Assembly (NCBI GenBank): GCA_003158115.1
Contig: PMGM01000039.1
Location: 1 to 23,139, forward strand
Source of the DNA: Methanobacterium sp.
Lineage (GTDB): Archaea; Methanobacteriota; Methanobacteria; Methanobacteriales; Methanobacteriaceae
DNA length: 23,139 nt
Direction: 5' to 3'
The stretch's first letter is position 1. Each line of letters begins with the position of its first letter. The notes beneath the pieces were generated by a model. It made no database searches. It saw nothing but the letters and a program-made list of their open reading frames with translations, and had not been told where the DNA came from. Positions 8,161 through 15,198 of this stretch are shown here, piece after piece. Both the position numbers and the translations under genes were made by a program.

Positions 8161-8766
8161 TTAGTTACCCAATCCATATTTTAGAAAGTCTACAAAGTTT
8201 TTGGCATTTTCAAGTATGTTCTCTAATTCATAATCCTCTTCTTCATTAAATATTTCAAAATAATTTGTAAATAAATAACTCATTATTTTCGTTATGAATT
8301 CGTTTGAAAACCTTTTATTAAAATCACCATTTTTTGTAGCATTCTTTATCAGTTGTACTAGCAATAAATCATTACTACCTTCAACTGCACTTTTTAATTC
8401 ATTATTTATTTCATTTGAATTTTCTTTAATAAACATGGTAATAAATCTGTAATATTTGGGGTTTGCTGCGGCAAATTTCCCCGAAATTTCGAATTTTATT
8501 TTTAAATCTTCAAAAATATCTTTATCTTTTAACTGTTGTTCGCTCATGTTTTTATTTATAAATTCAACTTGATATCCCGCTGCAGTTTCCAGTATGAATG
8601 AATAAAGAGCCTTTTTATCTTCAAAGTGGTAATAGAAAAGACCTTTGCTGATGCCTGCGTTTTTGATGATTTTGTTCAATGAAGCGTTTTCGTAGCTATG
8701 GGATGAAAACTCATCTAAAGCCGCTTCAATAAGTTTATTTTTCCTTTTAAATGAATTTTCATTCAT
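8161..8766 (-). CDS. TetR-family transcriptional regulator
   Basis: This is a 201-residue repressor-type protein. The N-terminal helix-turn-helix spans about residues 10-55: AALDEFSSHSYENASLNKII, then AGISKGLFYYHFEDKKALY, the classic TetR signature. The C-terminal two thirds are helical and divergent, as expected for the ligand-binding and dimer domain; the inducer cannot be read. GAGGT six bases or so before the ATG is the ribosome binding site. It leads an operon with the hydrolase at 7247. Three palindromes upstream are candidate operators, so autoregulation is likely. Confidence 0.92.
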   Translation of the reverse strand: MNENSFKRKNKLIEAALDEFSSHSYENASLNKIIKNAGISKGLFYYHFEDKKALYSFILETAAGYQVEFINKNMSEQQLKDKDIFEDLKIKFEISGKFAAANPKYYRFITMFIKENSNEINNELKSAVEGSNDLLLVQLIKNATKNGDFNKRFSNEFITKIMSYLFTNYFEIFNEEEDYELENILENAKNFVDFLKYGLGN

Positions 8767-8783
8767 TTTTTTAACCTCTGATT

Positions 8784-8887
8784 AATGTTTATAACATTGA
8801 TTATCCCAAAATTTTCAATTATTATTTATGTAATAAGTATTATATAAGACCATGTGGTCTGAAATATTCAATATAACATTTGTTATA
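8784..8887 (-). promoter_or_regulatory. tetR promoter with three palindromic operator candidates
   Basis: AATGTT-TAT-AACATT is a perfect 15-bp palindrome (8784-8798), just upstream of the tetR start. TATAACA-TT-TGTTATA is a perfect 16-bp palindrome (8872-8887). AGACCA-TG-TGGTCT (8847-8860) has perfect arms and stands beside a minus-strand TATA-like TTATATAAT (about 8839-8847). The first and third share ATAACATT. Dyads of this size at a tetR promoter usually bind the encoded regulator; which one does so is not decidable here. Confidence 0.5.
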
Positions 8888-8994
8888 CAGATCAAATAGT
8901 AAAAATTTATAACTCACTTTTTAATTCTTGAAGTAAAAATGGGAATTTAATATTCATATTTAATATGTCACATGAGTTTTTAATTTGTTTTTGT

Positions 8995-9150
8995 TTATAT
9001 TGGAAGGTTAAATGCTAATTTACACAAATTTTCACATAATTCAGGTTTATGTACAAGGTAATCTCCCCAAGATAATCCCATGTCACAAGCTCTGGCAACA
9101 ACTTAAAGCAAATTACACCTTCAAATTCAAAACAGGGAAATAAATTACCT
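8995..9150 (-). pseudogene. Minus-strand coding relic, C-terminal fragment of an unknown protein
   Basis: From 9102 to 8998 the minus strand reads 35 codons including VVARACDMGLSWGDYLVHKP and CENLCKLAFNLPI, ending in TAA (8995-8997). The amino-acid usage looks like real protein, but a stop precedes it and there is no start. In another frame, 9103-9149 reads NLFPCFEFEGVIC. A frameshift between the two would join them. A similar peptide, LWSCFEFKGVIS, is read on the minus strand at about 22787-22822. I do not recognise the family. Confidence 0.4.
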
Positions 9151-9191
9151 TCTTTTTTTCTTTTTTTAATTTGAATGTTGTATTATTGAAA

Positions 9192-9360
9192 ATGGATATA
9201 CTCATACCTAAAAGTGCATGGATATATCAAGAAATTGATGTATAAAACTGAGAATTAGTATTATTTTTAATCTCAGGAATATAATTATCAACGATTACTA
9301 ACCTAAGTTTGCAATGATTTTCTTCAACTAATCCTACTTGTAATCATGAGAAAAAATAAA
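9192..9360 (+). repeat. Dispersed repeat core with long right flank, copy B
   Basis: The core starts ATGGATATACTCATAC at 9192. This copy is in the B/C/D subfamily, which reads ATAAAACTGAGAATTAGTAT after the micro-ORF stop. Similarity to copy D continues to about 9360 through GCAATGATTTTCTTCAA and GTAATCATGAGAAAAA. Upstream, 9097-9136 (ending AAATTCAAAACAGG) matches the flank of copy F at 22771-22813, followed in both by a T-rich tract. The micro-ORF reads MDILIPKSAWIYQEIDV. The rest of the spacer 8888-9378 holds the coding relic described above. Confidence 0.85.
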
Positions 9361-9378
9361 AAAATATTAAAATAATCT

Positions 9379-10455
9379 TCATGTGGTGTAGTAGCGTTTC
9401 TGGAAATATAATGCTACATTAACTAGACTTATAAGTACTGGAACTTCTACTAATGGTCCTATTACGGTTGCAAATGCTACTGCAGACCCTATTCCAAAGA
9501 CTGCTATTGAAACAGCAATAGCAAGTTCAAAGTTGTTACTGGCAGCTGTAAATGATAATGCAGATGTTTTAGAGTAATCCGCACCTGCCTTATATCCTAA
9601 CAAAAAGGTTGTGAAAAACATTATTACGAAGTATAATAGTAGTGGAATGGCTATTATCACTACATCAAGGGGTAATTGGACTATGACATTTCCTTTTAAG
9701 CTGAACATCAGTATGATTGTAAATAATAGTGCTATGAGCGTTATGGGGCTGATTTTAGGTATGAATTTTTCATTGTACCATTTAATACCTTTTCGTTTTA
9801 CTAGGAAGTATCTGGTTAATATTCCAGCAATAAATGGTATTCCAAGATATATGAAAACACTTTCAGCTATCTGTATTATGCTTATGTTTACAACACTTCC
9901 CTGTATCCCTAATAATGGTGGTAGAACTGTGATGAATATCCATGCATAAATACTGTAGAAAAATACTTGAAAAATACTGTTAAATGCTACTAAACCTGCA
10001 ACATATTCACTATTTCCTTTTGCGAGTTGGTTCCAAACAATTACCATCGCAATACAACGTGCAAGACCCATTAATATTAAACCAACCATATACTCCGGGT
10101 AACCTCGCAGAAAAACTACAGCGAGAATGAACATCAATATAGGCCCAAATATCCAATTCTGGAATAAAGATAAACCTAATATTTTAGTGTCCTTGAAAAC
10201 TTCTCCCAACTTATCAAACCTAACCCTGGCTAAAGGAGGGTACATCATCAAAATTAAACCTATAGCTATAGGGATACTGGTTGTACCAACAGAAAATCTA
10301 TTAATAAATGATTCAACACCAGGAATAAAGTAACCTATAGAAATTCCTATGCCCATGGCTAAGAAAATCCAAATGGTTAAAAACCTGTCTAAAAATCCTA
10401 GTTTAGGAGTGTCACAAATTTGGCCAGTAACCTGACCTGTAATATCATCTTTCAT
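9379..10455 (-). CDS. acr3: ACR3-type arsenite efflux permease
   Basis: This is an integral membrane protein of about 358 residues with ten predicted helices that exports arsenite using the proton gradient. The family signature [18 protein letters not shown] carries the essential cysteine (C134) in helix 4. [20 protein letters not shown] carries the conserved glutamate (E310) in helix 9. The ATG at 10455 is preferred because GAGG lies about six bases before it; TTG at 10473 or ATG at 10467 would add up to six residues. It is the last gene of a probable arsR-lyase-acr3 minus-strand operon, 32 bases after the lyase-like gene, and works with the arsenate reductase at 11840. Confidence 0.93.
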   Translation of the reverse strand: MKDDITGQVTGQICDTPKLGFLDRFLTIWIFLAMGIGISIGYFIPGVESFINRFSVGTTSIPIAIGLILMMYPPLARVRFDKLGEVFKDTKILGLSLFQNWIFGPILMFILAVVFLRGYPEYMVGLILMGLARCIAMVIVWNQLAKGNSEYVAGLVAFNSIFQVFFYSIYAWIFITVLPPLLGIQGSVVNISIIQIAESVFIYLGIPFIAGILTRYFLVKRKGIKWYNEKFIPKISPITLIALLFTIILMFSLKGNVIVQLPLDVVIIAIPLLLYFVIMFFTTFLLGYKAGADYSKTSALSFTAASNNFELAIAVSIAVFGIGSAVAFATVIGPLVEVPVLISLVNVALYFQKRYYTT

Positions 10456-10487
10456 ATTCAGCCTCATTTTCAATGAAAATTATTATA

Positions 10488-11326
10488 TTACTTTTTTAAT
10501 AGAGAATTTAAATCTTGAATAGGATATAGAAACTCATTTGTAGGAGTTTTTAACATATTATCTTCGTTTATAGACTTTAGAGATTTCCTAATAGCACTTA
10601 GACTTGATAAAATCAATAATGTGGGTAAGCTAATCCTTGCGATGCCTTGTTTTTTCAGATCATTGATAGAAAAATTTTCGATATTATAAGGCATTCCTGC
10701 AGCAATACTAATCGGCCCCTTTACTTCTCTACTAATGACTTTTACTTCATCCATAGTTTCTACATAGGTTATAAATGCAATATCTGCTCCGGATTCAATA
10801 TATTGATTAGCACGACTTATTGCAATTTTTAATCCTTCTGATCTATCTTCAGTAGATCTTAGAGCATCTGTACGTGCATTGATGATAAAATTAGGATTTC
10901 CTTCTACTTCTGCTGTTTCCCGTGCAAACATTATTTTTTGGGTCATTAAATCTTCATTTATCACAGAAACTTTGGTTTTTCTATCAAGTATCTGATCTTC
11001 TAAATTAATACCTGCAACTCCTGTCTGAATAAATTCTTAATAGTATCAATTACTTTTTCAGGACCACCATATCCATCTTCACCATCAGCCATTACGGGAA
11101 TATCTACGGATTCTACAATTTTACGGGTCCATTCAAGATTCTCAGAAAGAGTAACATCATTTTCTATAGGATAACCAGATGCAATAGAAAAACTGTATCC
11201 TGAACACTGTATAGCCTTAAATTTTTCTTTTTCAACCAGTTTAGCACTTATAGGATTATATACATCAGGCATTATCAGAGTTTTGCCTGAATTTAAAAGA
11301 TTTTTAAGTATTACACTTTTATTCAT
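10488..11326 (-). pseudogene. Isocitrate lyase/PEP mutase family enzyme, broken by one frameshift
   Basis: Restoring one base gives a protein of about 279 residues, normal for this (beta/alpha)8 family, which makes or breaks C-C or C-P bonds of 2-oxo acids. The first part (11326 to about 11034) has MPDVYNPISAKLVE and the Mg-binding signature ADGEDGYGGPE. The second (11030 to 10488) has GVAGINLEDQ, INARTDAL and IAAGMPYN. The break is at the AAA at 11031-11033 (TTT on the coding strand), where four bases are expected. The first frame otherwise ends in a short wrong tail at 11000. GGAG seven bases before ATG 11326 is the ribosome binding site. Exact substrate is unclear; lysine-rich DRKTKV replaces the KKCGH loop of true isocitrate lyases. 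It sits between arsR and acr3. Confidence 0.85.
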
Positions 11327-11395
11327 TGAAATTCTCCATGGGATGATTAGTAAATAAAATTTGGATAATTTAATTGATATTAATTTTAACCCATT

Positions 11396-11754
11396 TTACG
11401 AGGATTTTATTAGTAGTTCCTTAAGATTTTCAGGTAGTTTAGGATTTGTTAGTTTGTAATGTATCCATTCTCCATCTTTACGTGATTTTAATAGCCTTGC
11501 ATTTTTTAAGATGTTTAGGTGGTGGGATACAGTTGGTTGTGGTTTGTCCAGTGCTGACATTATCTCACAGACACATAATTCCCTATATTTTAGTAAGTAA
11601 ATAATTTTTAGCCTGGTGGGATCTCAAGAGCTTTGATTATATCTGCATTTTTTTGTAGTATATCTTCATCAGGCATTTCTGACATTATTTTTTCCAGATT
11701 CTTTATATGATTACAAGTTGGTTTATCTTGCCCGTTAATTTCACATGTTTTCAT
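11396..11754 (-). pseudogene. arsR: ArsR-family arsenic-responsive repressor, broken by one frameshift
   Basis: With one base restored this is a 119-residue winged-helix repressor. The first frame (ATG at 11754) reads through NADIIKALE and then goes wrong into IPPG-stop. Inserting one C on the plus strand near 11624 (GG on the coding strand, giving CTTGGAGAT) restores [15 protein letters not shown] and leads into [20 protein letters not shown], then [19 protein letters not shown] and a C-terminus ending at 11396. ELCVCE holds the paired cysteines that sense As(III) in classic ArsR proteins. No clear ribosome binding site precedes the ATG. It is divergent from arsC. If the frameshift is real, the operon may have lost its repressor. 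Confidence 0.85.
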
Positions 11755-11839
11755 AACCAATTCTATATTACAATGATATATTTAAATATATGGATGTAAA
11801 TAGAATGGTTGATAATGAGTATTCAAAGGAAAGATAAAA
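11755..11839. promoter_or_regulatory. Divergent ars promoter with a 16-bp palindrome
   Basis: This spacer between arsR (minus) and arsC (plus) contains the perfect palindrome ATATATTTAAATATAT at 11776-11791. AT-rich dyads of this kind are typical ArsR/SmtB sites, and the sequence also looks like a TATA box in both directions. AAAGGA at about 11827-11832 is a modest ribosome binding site for arsC. Confidence 0.5.
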
Positions 11840-12265
11840 ATGACTCCACAAAAATTAAAAGAAAAAATATTAATTATCTGCAACCACAATTCCGTCAGAT
11901 CACAAATCGCTGAAGGACTATTAAAATCGTTATATAGTCAATATTATGATGTTTATAGCGCAGGGGACGAACCAACTACAGTGAATCCATATGCAATAAA
12001 AATTCTGGCAGAAATTGGTGTTGATATTTCTAAAAATCGATCCAAAAGTTTAAAAGGATTTGAAGGTTTAGAATTTGATTTTGTGGTTACTGTATGTGGC
12101 GGAGATAGTAAAGCTTGCCCATTTTTCCCTGGAGGAAAAACTTATCTTCATGAATCATTTGAAGACCCTACAGAAGTTGATGGAACTGACCAGGACAAAA
12201 CTGATGCTTTCAGAAGAACTAGAGATGAAATTAAAATTTGGATAGAAAAAACTTTCAAAATATGA
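11840..12265 (+). CDS. arsC: Arsenate reductase, thioredoxin-coupled (low-molecular-weight phosphatase fold)
   Basis: This 141-residue enzyme reduces arsenate to arsenite for export by ACR3. The P-loop CNHNSVRSQIAEG begins at C14 with the arginine at R20 (CX5R). The redox relay cysteines are C86 and C93 in VCGGDSKACPFFPG, so all three catalytic cysteines of the thioredoxin-dependent class are present. The C-terminal FEDPTEVDGTDQDK matches the family's substrate-side loop. Length is normal. The start at ATG 11840 is supported by upstream AAAGGA. It is transcribed away from arsR. Confidence 0.93.
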   Translation: MTPQKLKEKILIICNHNSVRSQIAEGLLKSLYSQYYDVYSAGDEPTTVNPYAIKILAEIGVDISKNRSKSLKGFEGLEFDFVVTVCGGDSKACPFFPGGKTYLHESFEDPTEVDGTDQDKTDAFRRTRDEIKIWIEKTFKI

Positions 12266-13062
12266 GATAAAAAAATGATCGTATATTGCAGATTCAACAT
12301 TACAACGGATAAAATTTGAGATATAATCTATTAATGATTCGAAAATAAAAAATTAATTGATGAGAAGAATATAATTTAACGTAATACTTTTCATATAGCT
12401 TTTATGTTAAAAATAGTTCTAAAGTGGAGTTATTATTCGGATGATACTCAGTATCATAGTAGTATTAAAAATGGATATAATCATACCCCAAATAGCATGG
12501 ATATATAAATAAATTGATGTATAAAACTGGGAATTAGTATTAATTTATTTTCAAATAAAATCAAAAGACGTTACAGAATATGTATCATCTATAAAATCCA
12601 GACACTTAACTCATTTTAAACAAATTTAATCAATATAACATAAATTGTTTTACATGAAATTTATAAAAACACATTTATTTGATTATTAATCCAAGTTATC
12701 TTTTTAAATTTCAGTTATTGTTTTCAAGTTTTTCTAATTTATTATTTTTTTTTATTTATATTTTTCATTATTCACAATAAAATTTCAAAACTTTAATACA
12801 GTGTGACATTTTATATTATTTAATATTATCCGATATCTTATTCAGAGCTGTGGTTAATTTGATATGTATTAAAAAATTAATTAATTTAAAATAAATCTCT
12901 AATCTATCTTTAATTATTCTCTGAATGTTCAACAACATTATCACAAATATAACTATTTTAAAATAATTATTGAATGTAGGGATGATAAAAAATATGGGAT
13001 AGTCAAATCATAAATTAATCTAATTCTAGTTAATGTTAAAATATTATAGGAGGTCACTAAAT
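12266..13062. other. Long gene-free spacer containing repeat copy C
   Basis: The spacer between arsC and rubredoxin is very AT-rich. It holds repeat copy C (12441-12623). I see no gene, structured RNA or clear terminator in the remaining sequence; 12640-12960 is almost pure A/T. Confidence 0.5.
12441..12623 (+). repeat. Dispersed repeat with hairpin and tail module, copy C
   Basis: ATGATAC-TCA-GTATCAT (12441-12457) is a perfect 7-bp inverted repeat, followed by AGTAGTATTAAAA and the core from 12471 to 12554. The core micro-ORF is interrupted by TAA at codon 14 (MDIIIPQIAWIYK). A tail, GAATATGTATCA followed by AAATCCAGACACTTAACTCA (12576-12623), recurs after copy F at 23093-23139, where it lies about 100 bp further from the core. 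The copy therefore looks like an internally deleted relative. Confidence 0.85.
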
Positions 13063-13221
13063 TTGCGAAAATATAAATGTCGTGTATGTAACTATATCTA
13101 CGATCCAGAGGTGGGGGAACCCCGGACCAACACTCCTCCAGGTACAGCCTTTGAAGATTTACCAAGTACTTGGAGATGTCCTAAATGCGGAGTACCTGCA
13201 TTCAAATTCTCACCCATGTAA
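13063..13221 (+). CDS. Rubredoxin
   Basis: This 52-residue electron carrier has one iron bound by four cysteines, in CRVC (C6, C9) and CPKCG (C39, C42). The family signature [10 protein letters not shown] lies between them, and [16 protein letters not shown] follows. Length is typical. The TTG start at 13063 is chosen because GGAGGT (13049-13054) lies eight bases upstream; the in-frame ATG at 13033 would add ten residues and has no such site. In anaerobic archaea rubredoxins serve oxygen and peroxide detoxification or other redox enzymes. No partner gene is adjacent, so the specific role is open. Confidence 0.93.
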   Translation: MRKYKCRVCNYIYDPEVGEPRTNTPPGTAFEDLPSTWRCPKCGVPAFKFSPM

Positions 13222-13377
13222 AACTTTGAAAGTTAAATCATATAACATCACAAAATAAATGAATTTGTAAATATATTTTCCTGTGATAAGTCTTAAATAG
13301 TATGATAAAGAATTTGATGATTCTTATTACCACTAAATATACCAATTATGGAAATTATACTATATATTAGGGGTATA

Positions 13378-13727
13378 ATGTTAAAAACCAACGATATACA
13401 AATAAACAAAATCAAACTTGAAGCAAACAAACATATCAATAACATTTGAGGATAAAGAAGTTCACTTAGAACAATATACTTTTTTAAAAGATCGATTAAA
13501 TAACTACAAATTATATATGAATAGTGAATATCCTTTTAAATTTGAAATTACAATATGATACATCCTCACAACTCTTATCAATTGGAATTAATATAATAAT
13601 TCCAGATAATTATATACCCCGTGAACCTGAAAAAGCCAATGAGATACTTATGGATCCTATAAATACATTTCAAATATTTTATGATGCACAAAACGAAATA
13701 TACAACCGAAAGCTAAAAATATCTTAA
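13378..13727 (+). pseudogene. Small unknown gene broken over three reading frames
   Basis: GGGG then ATG at 13378 opens MLKTNDIQINKIKLEANKH and stops shortly after. A second frame continues with FEDKEVHLEQYTFLKDRLNN and YKLYMNSEYPFKFEI, then stops near 13559. A third frame reads LQYDTSSQLLSIGINIIIP and PREPEKANEILMDP to a stop at 13727. The three pieces are collinear, with protein-like composition, and two single-base changes would give one protein of about 115 residues. I do not recognise the family. The end overlaps the stop of the histidine kinase gene on the other strand. Alternatively the third piece is a genuine short gene. Confidence 0.4.
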
Positions 13728-15064
13728 TAGTTTTGATTGGGTATCGTAAAGAAGAATGTAGTTCCTTTTCCAAGTTCGGATTCGACCCAAATTTTTCCTC
13801 GGTGCTTTTGTATTATTCTTTTTGTAATAGCCAAACCAATACCAGTTCCATCATATTTTTCGCGAGTGTGCAGGCGCTGAAAGATTTTGAATATCCTTTC
13901 CAAATGTTTTTGATCTATTCCAATTCCATTATCCTTTATAGAGAATATATATTCATCATCAATATAATCTGCTGATATGTGTATTTCAGGGGGTTCTTCG
14001 CCATGGTATTTGATAGCATTGCTTATAATGTTCTGAAATAACTGAATCATCATTTGATTATTAGCATAAATTAAAGGAAGTGGATCATGGGTTATAATGG
14101 CATTAGATTCCTCGATAGTTGGTTTTAAGTTTTTTAGTACTGTTTCTAATATTTTGTCGCTCTGTAGATATTCGTATTCTCTTTCAGTGCTTCCGATTTT
14201 AGAGTATTCTAAAAGGTCATTGATCATCATATCCATACGTTTTGCGCCATCTACAGCATAATTTATGAAATCATTTGCATCTTCGTCAAGCTCATCAATA
14301 TATCTTTTCTGTAAAAGCTGAAGGAAACTTGTGATCATGCGTAGAGGCTCTTTCAAATCGTGGGATGAGACATAAGCAAATTGTTCTAGCTCTTGATTAG
14401 AAATTTTATACTTCTCAATCAATTTCTCCAATCGAATTTCAGCCGTTTCATGTTCGTCAATTTCTACATTTAACATTTTCTGAATGTTTGCATTACGGTC
14501 ATGTAATATTTTTTCGGCTTCTTTCTGGGCAGTAATATCTGTTAAAGTTATTCTAAATTCTTTAAAATTTCCATTTTCATCTTGGACTTTTATTGTTTCC
14601 AATTTTGCGTAAAATGAATTTTTGTCTATTATTATAAGTTTAAGCTCTACAGTTTCTTTAGTTTCTTTATCCAAGACTTTCATAATGTGATGATGAAACT
14701 TGTTTCGATATTCGGGTTCAATAAACTGGATTAATGCTTTTTTGTAGAGGTTATTTCTATCAGATTTTAATAGTGTTGCTCCTGTAAGGTTAACCTTTAA
14801 TATGATACCCTCTTTATTCAGGGTAAAATATCCTATGGGTGCAAAGTTGTAGAGATCAAAATATTCATGTCGGGAATTTTCTAACTTTAACTGAGCTTCC
14901 CTCAGTTCCTCATTTTGCATTTCTAATTCAATCTGATGAACACTTAACTCATAAATTACTTCATCAACATCTTCAGAACTATAGTTTATAGGATTCAACT
15001 GGCTTTGAAGTAATTCTTCAGCTTTTTTACGCAGTTTATCCTCTTTTACCTTCTCAGAACTCAT
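13724..15064 (-). CDS. PAS-domain sensor histidine kinase
   Basis: This 446-residue cytoplasmic sensor kinase has an N-terminal coiled-coil rich in Glu and Leu (about 1-65), one PAS domain (about 65-183, YFDLYNFAPIGYFTLNKEG to the DIT closing motif), and a helical linker. The HisKA domain follows with phospho-accepting H235 in YVSSHDLKEPLRMI. The ATPase domain has N-box NIISNAIKYH, G1 DNGIGID, F-box FKIFQRL and G2 GTGIGLAI. There is no membrane segment and no receiver domain. The ATG at 15064 is chosen because GGAG lies six bases before it; an ATG at 15076 adds four residues. It is divergent from the CheB/CheR/PAS gene and may form a pathway with it. Confidence 0.9.
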   Translation of the reverse strand: MSSEKVKEDKLRKKAEELLQSQLNPINYSSEDVDEVIYELSVHQIELEMQNEELREAQLKLENSRHEYFDLYNFAPIGYFTLNKEGIILKVNLTGATLLKSDRNNLYKKALIQFIEPEYRNKFHHHIMKVLDKETKETVELKLIIIDKNSFYAKLETIKVQDENGNFKEFRITLTDITAQKEAEKILHDRNANIQKMLNVEIDEHETAEIRLEKLIEKYKISNQELEQFAYVSSHDLKEPLRMITSFLQLLQKRYIDELDEDANDFINYAVDGAKRMDMMINDLLEYSKIGSTEREYEYLQSDKILETVLKNLKPTIEESNAIITHDPLPLIYANNQMMIQLFQNIISNAIKYHGEEPPEIHISADYIDDEYIFSIKDNGIGIDQKHLERIFKIFQRLHTREKYDGTGIGLAITKRIIQKHRGKIWVESELGKGTTFFFTIPNQNY

Positions 15065-15198
15065 TAATTTCTCCATACGTTAAAATGAATAAGTTTGTAT
15101 AAATTGGTTTAATAATGTTAATATAATATTAATAAAGTTTTATTGGTCAATTAAAATATATAAATATTTTCAAATTTGATAAAATTATTCAAATAAAA
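15065..15198. promoter_or_regulatory. Divergent promoter region of the kinase and CheB/CheR genes
   Basis: This short AT-rich spacer must hold both promoters. AAAATATATAAATATT near 15152-15168 is a good TATA-like stretch for the plus-strand gene. No palindrome stands out. Confidence 0.35.

Noticed and set aside
11000..11035. Programmed -1 or +1 frameshifting as explanation of the split lyase-like gene
   Set aside because: No slippery heptamer or downstream structure is visible, and the neighbouring arsR has a similar single-base loss, so mutation or sequence error is simpler.
12284..12319. Short frame MIVYCRFNITTDKI directly after arsC
   Set aside because: Twelve to fourteen codons with no ribosome binding site; chance occurrence is likely in AT-rich DNA.
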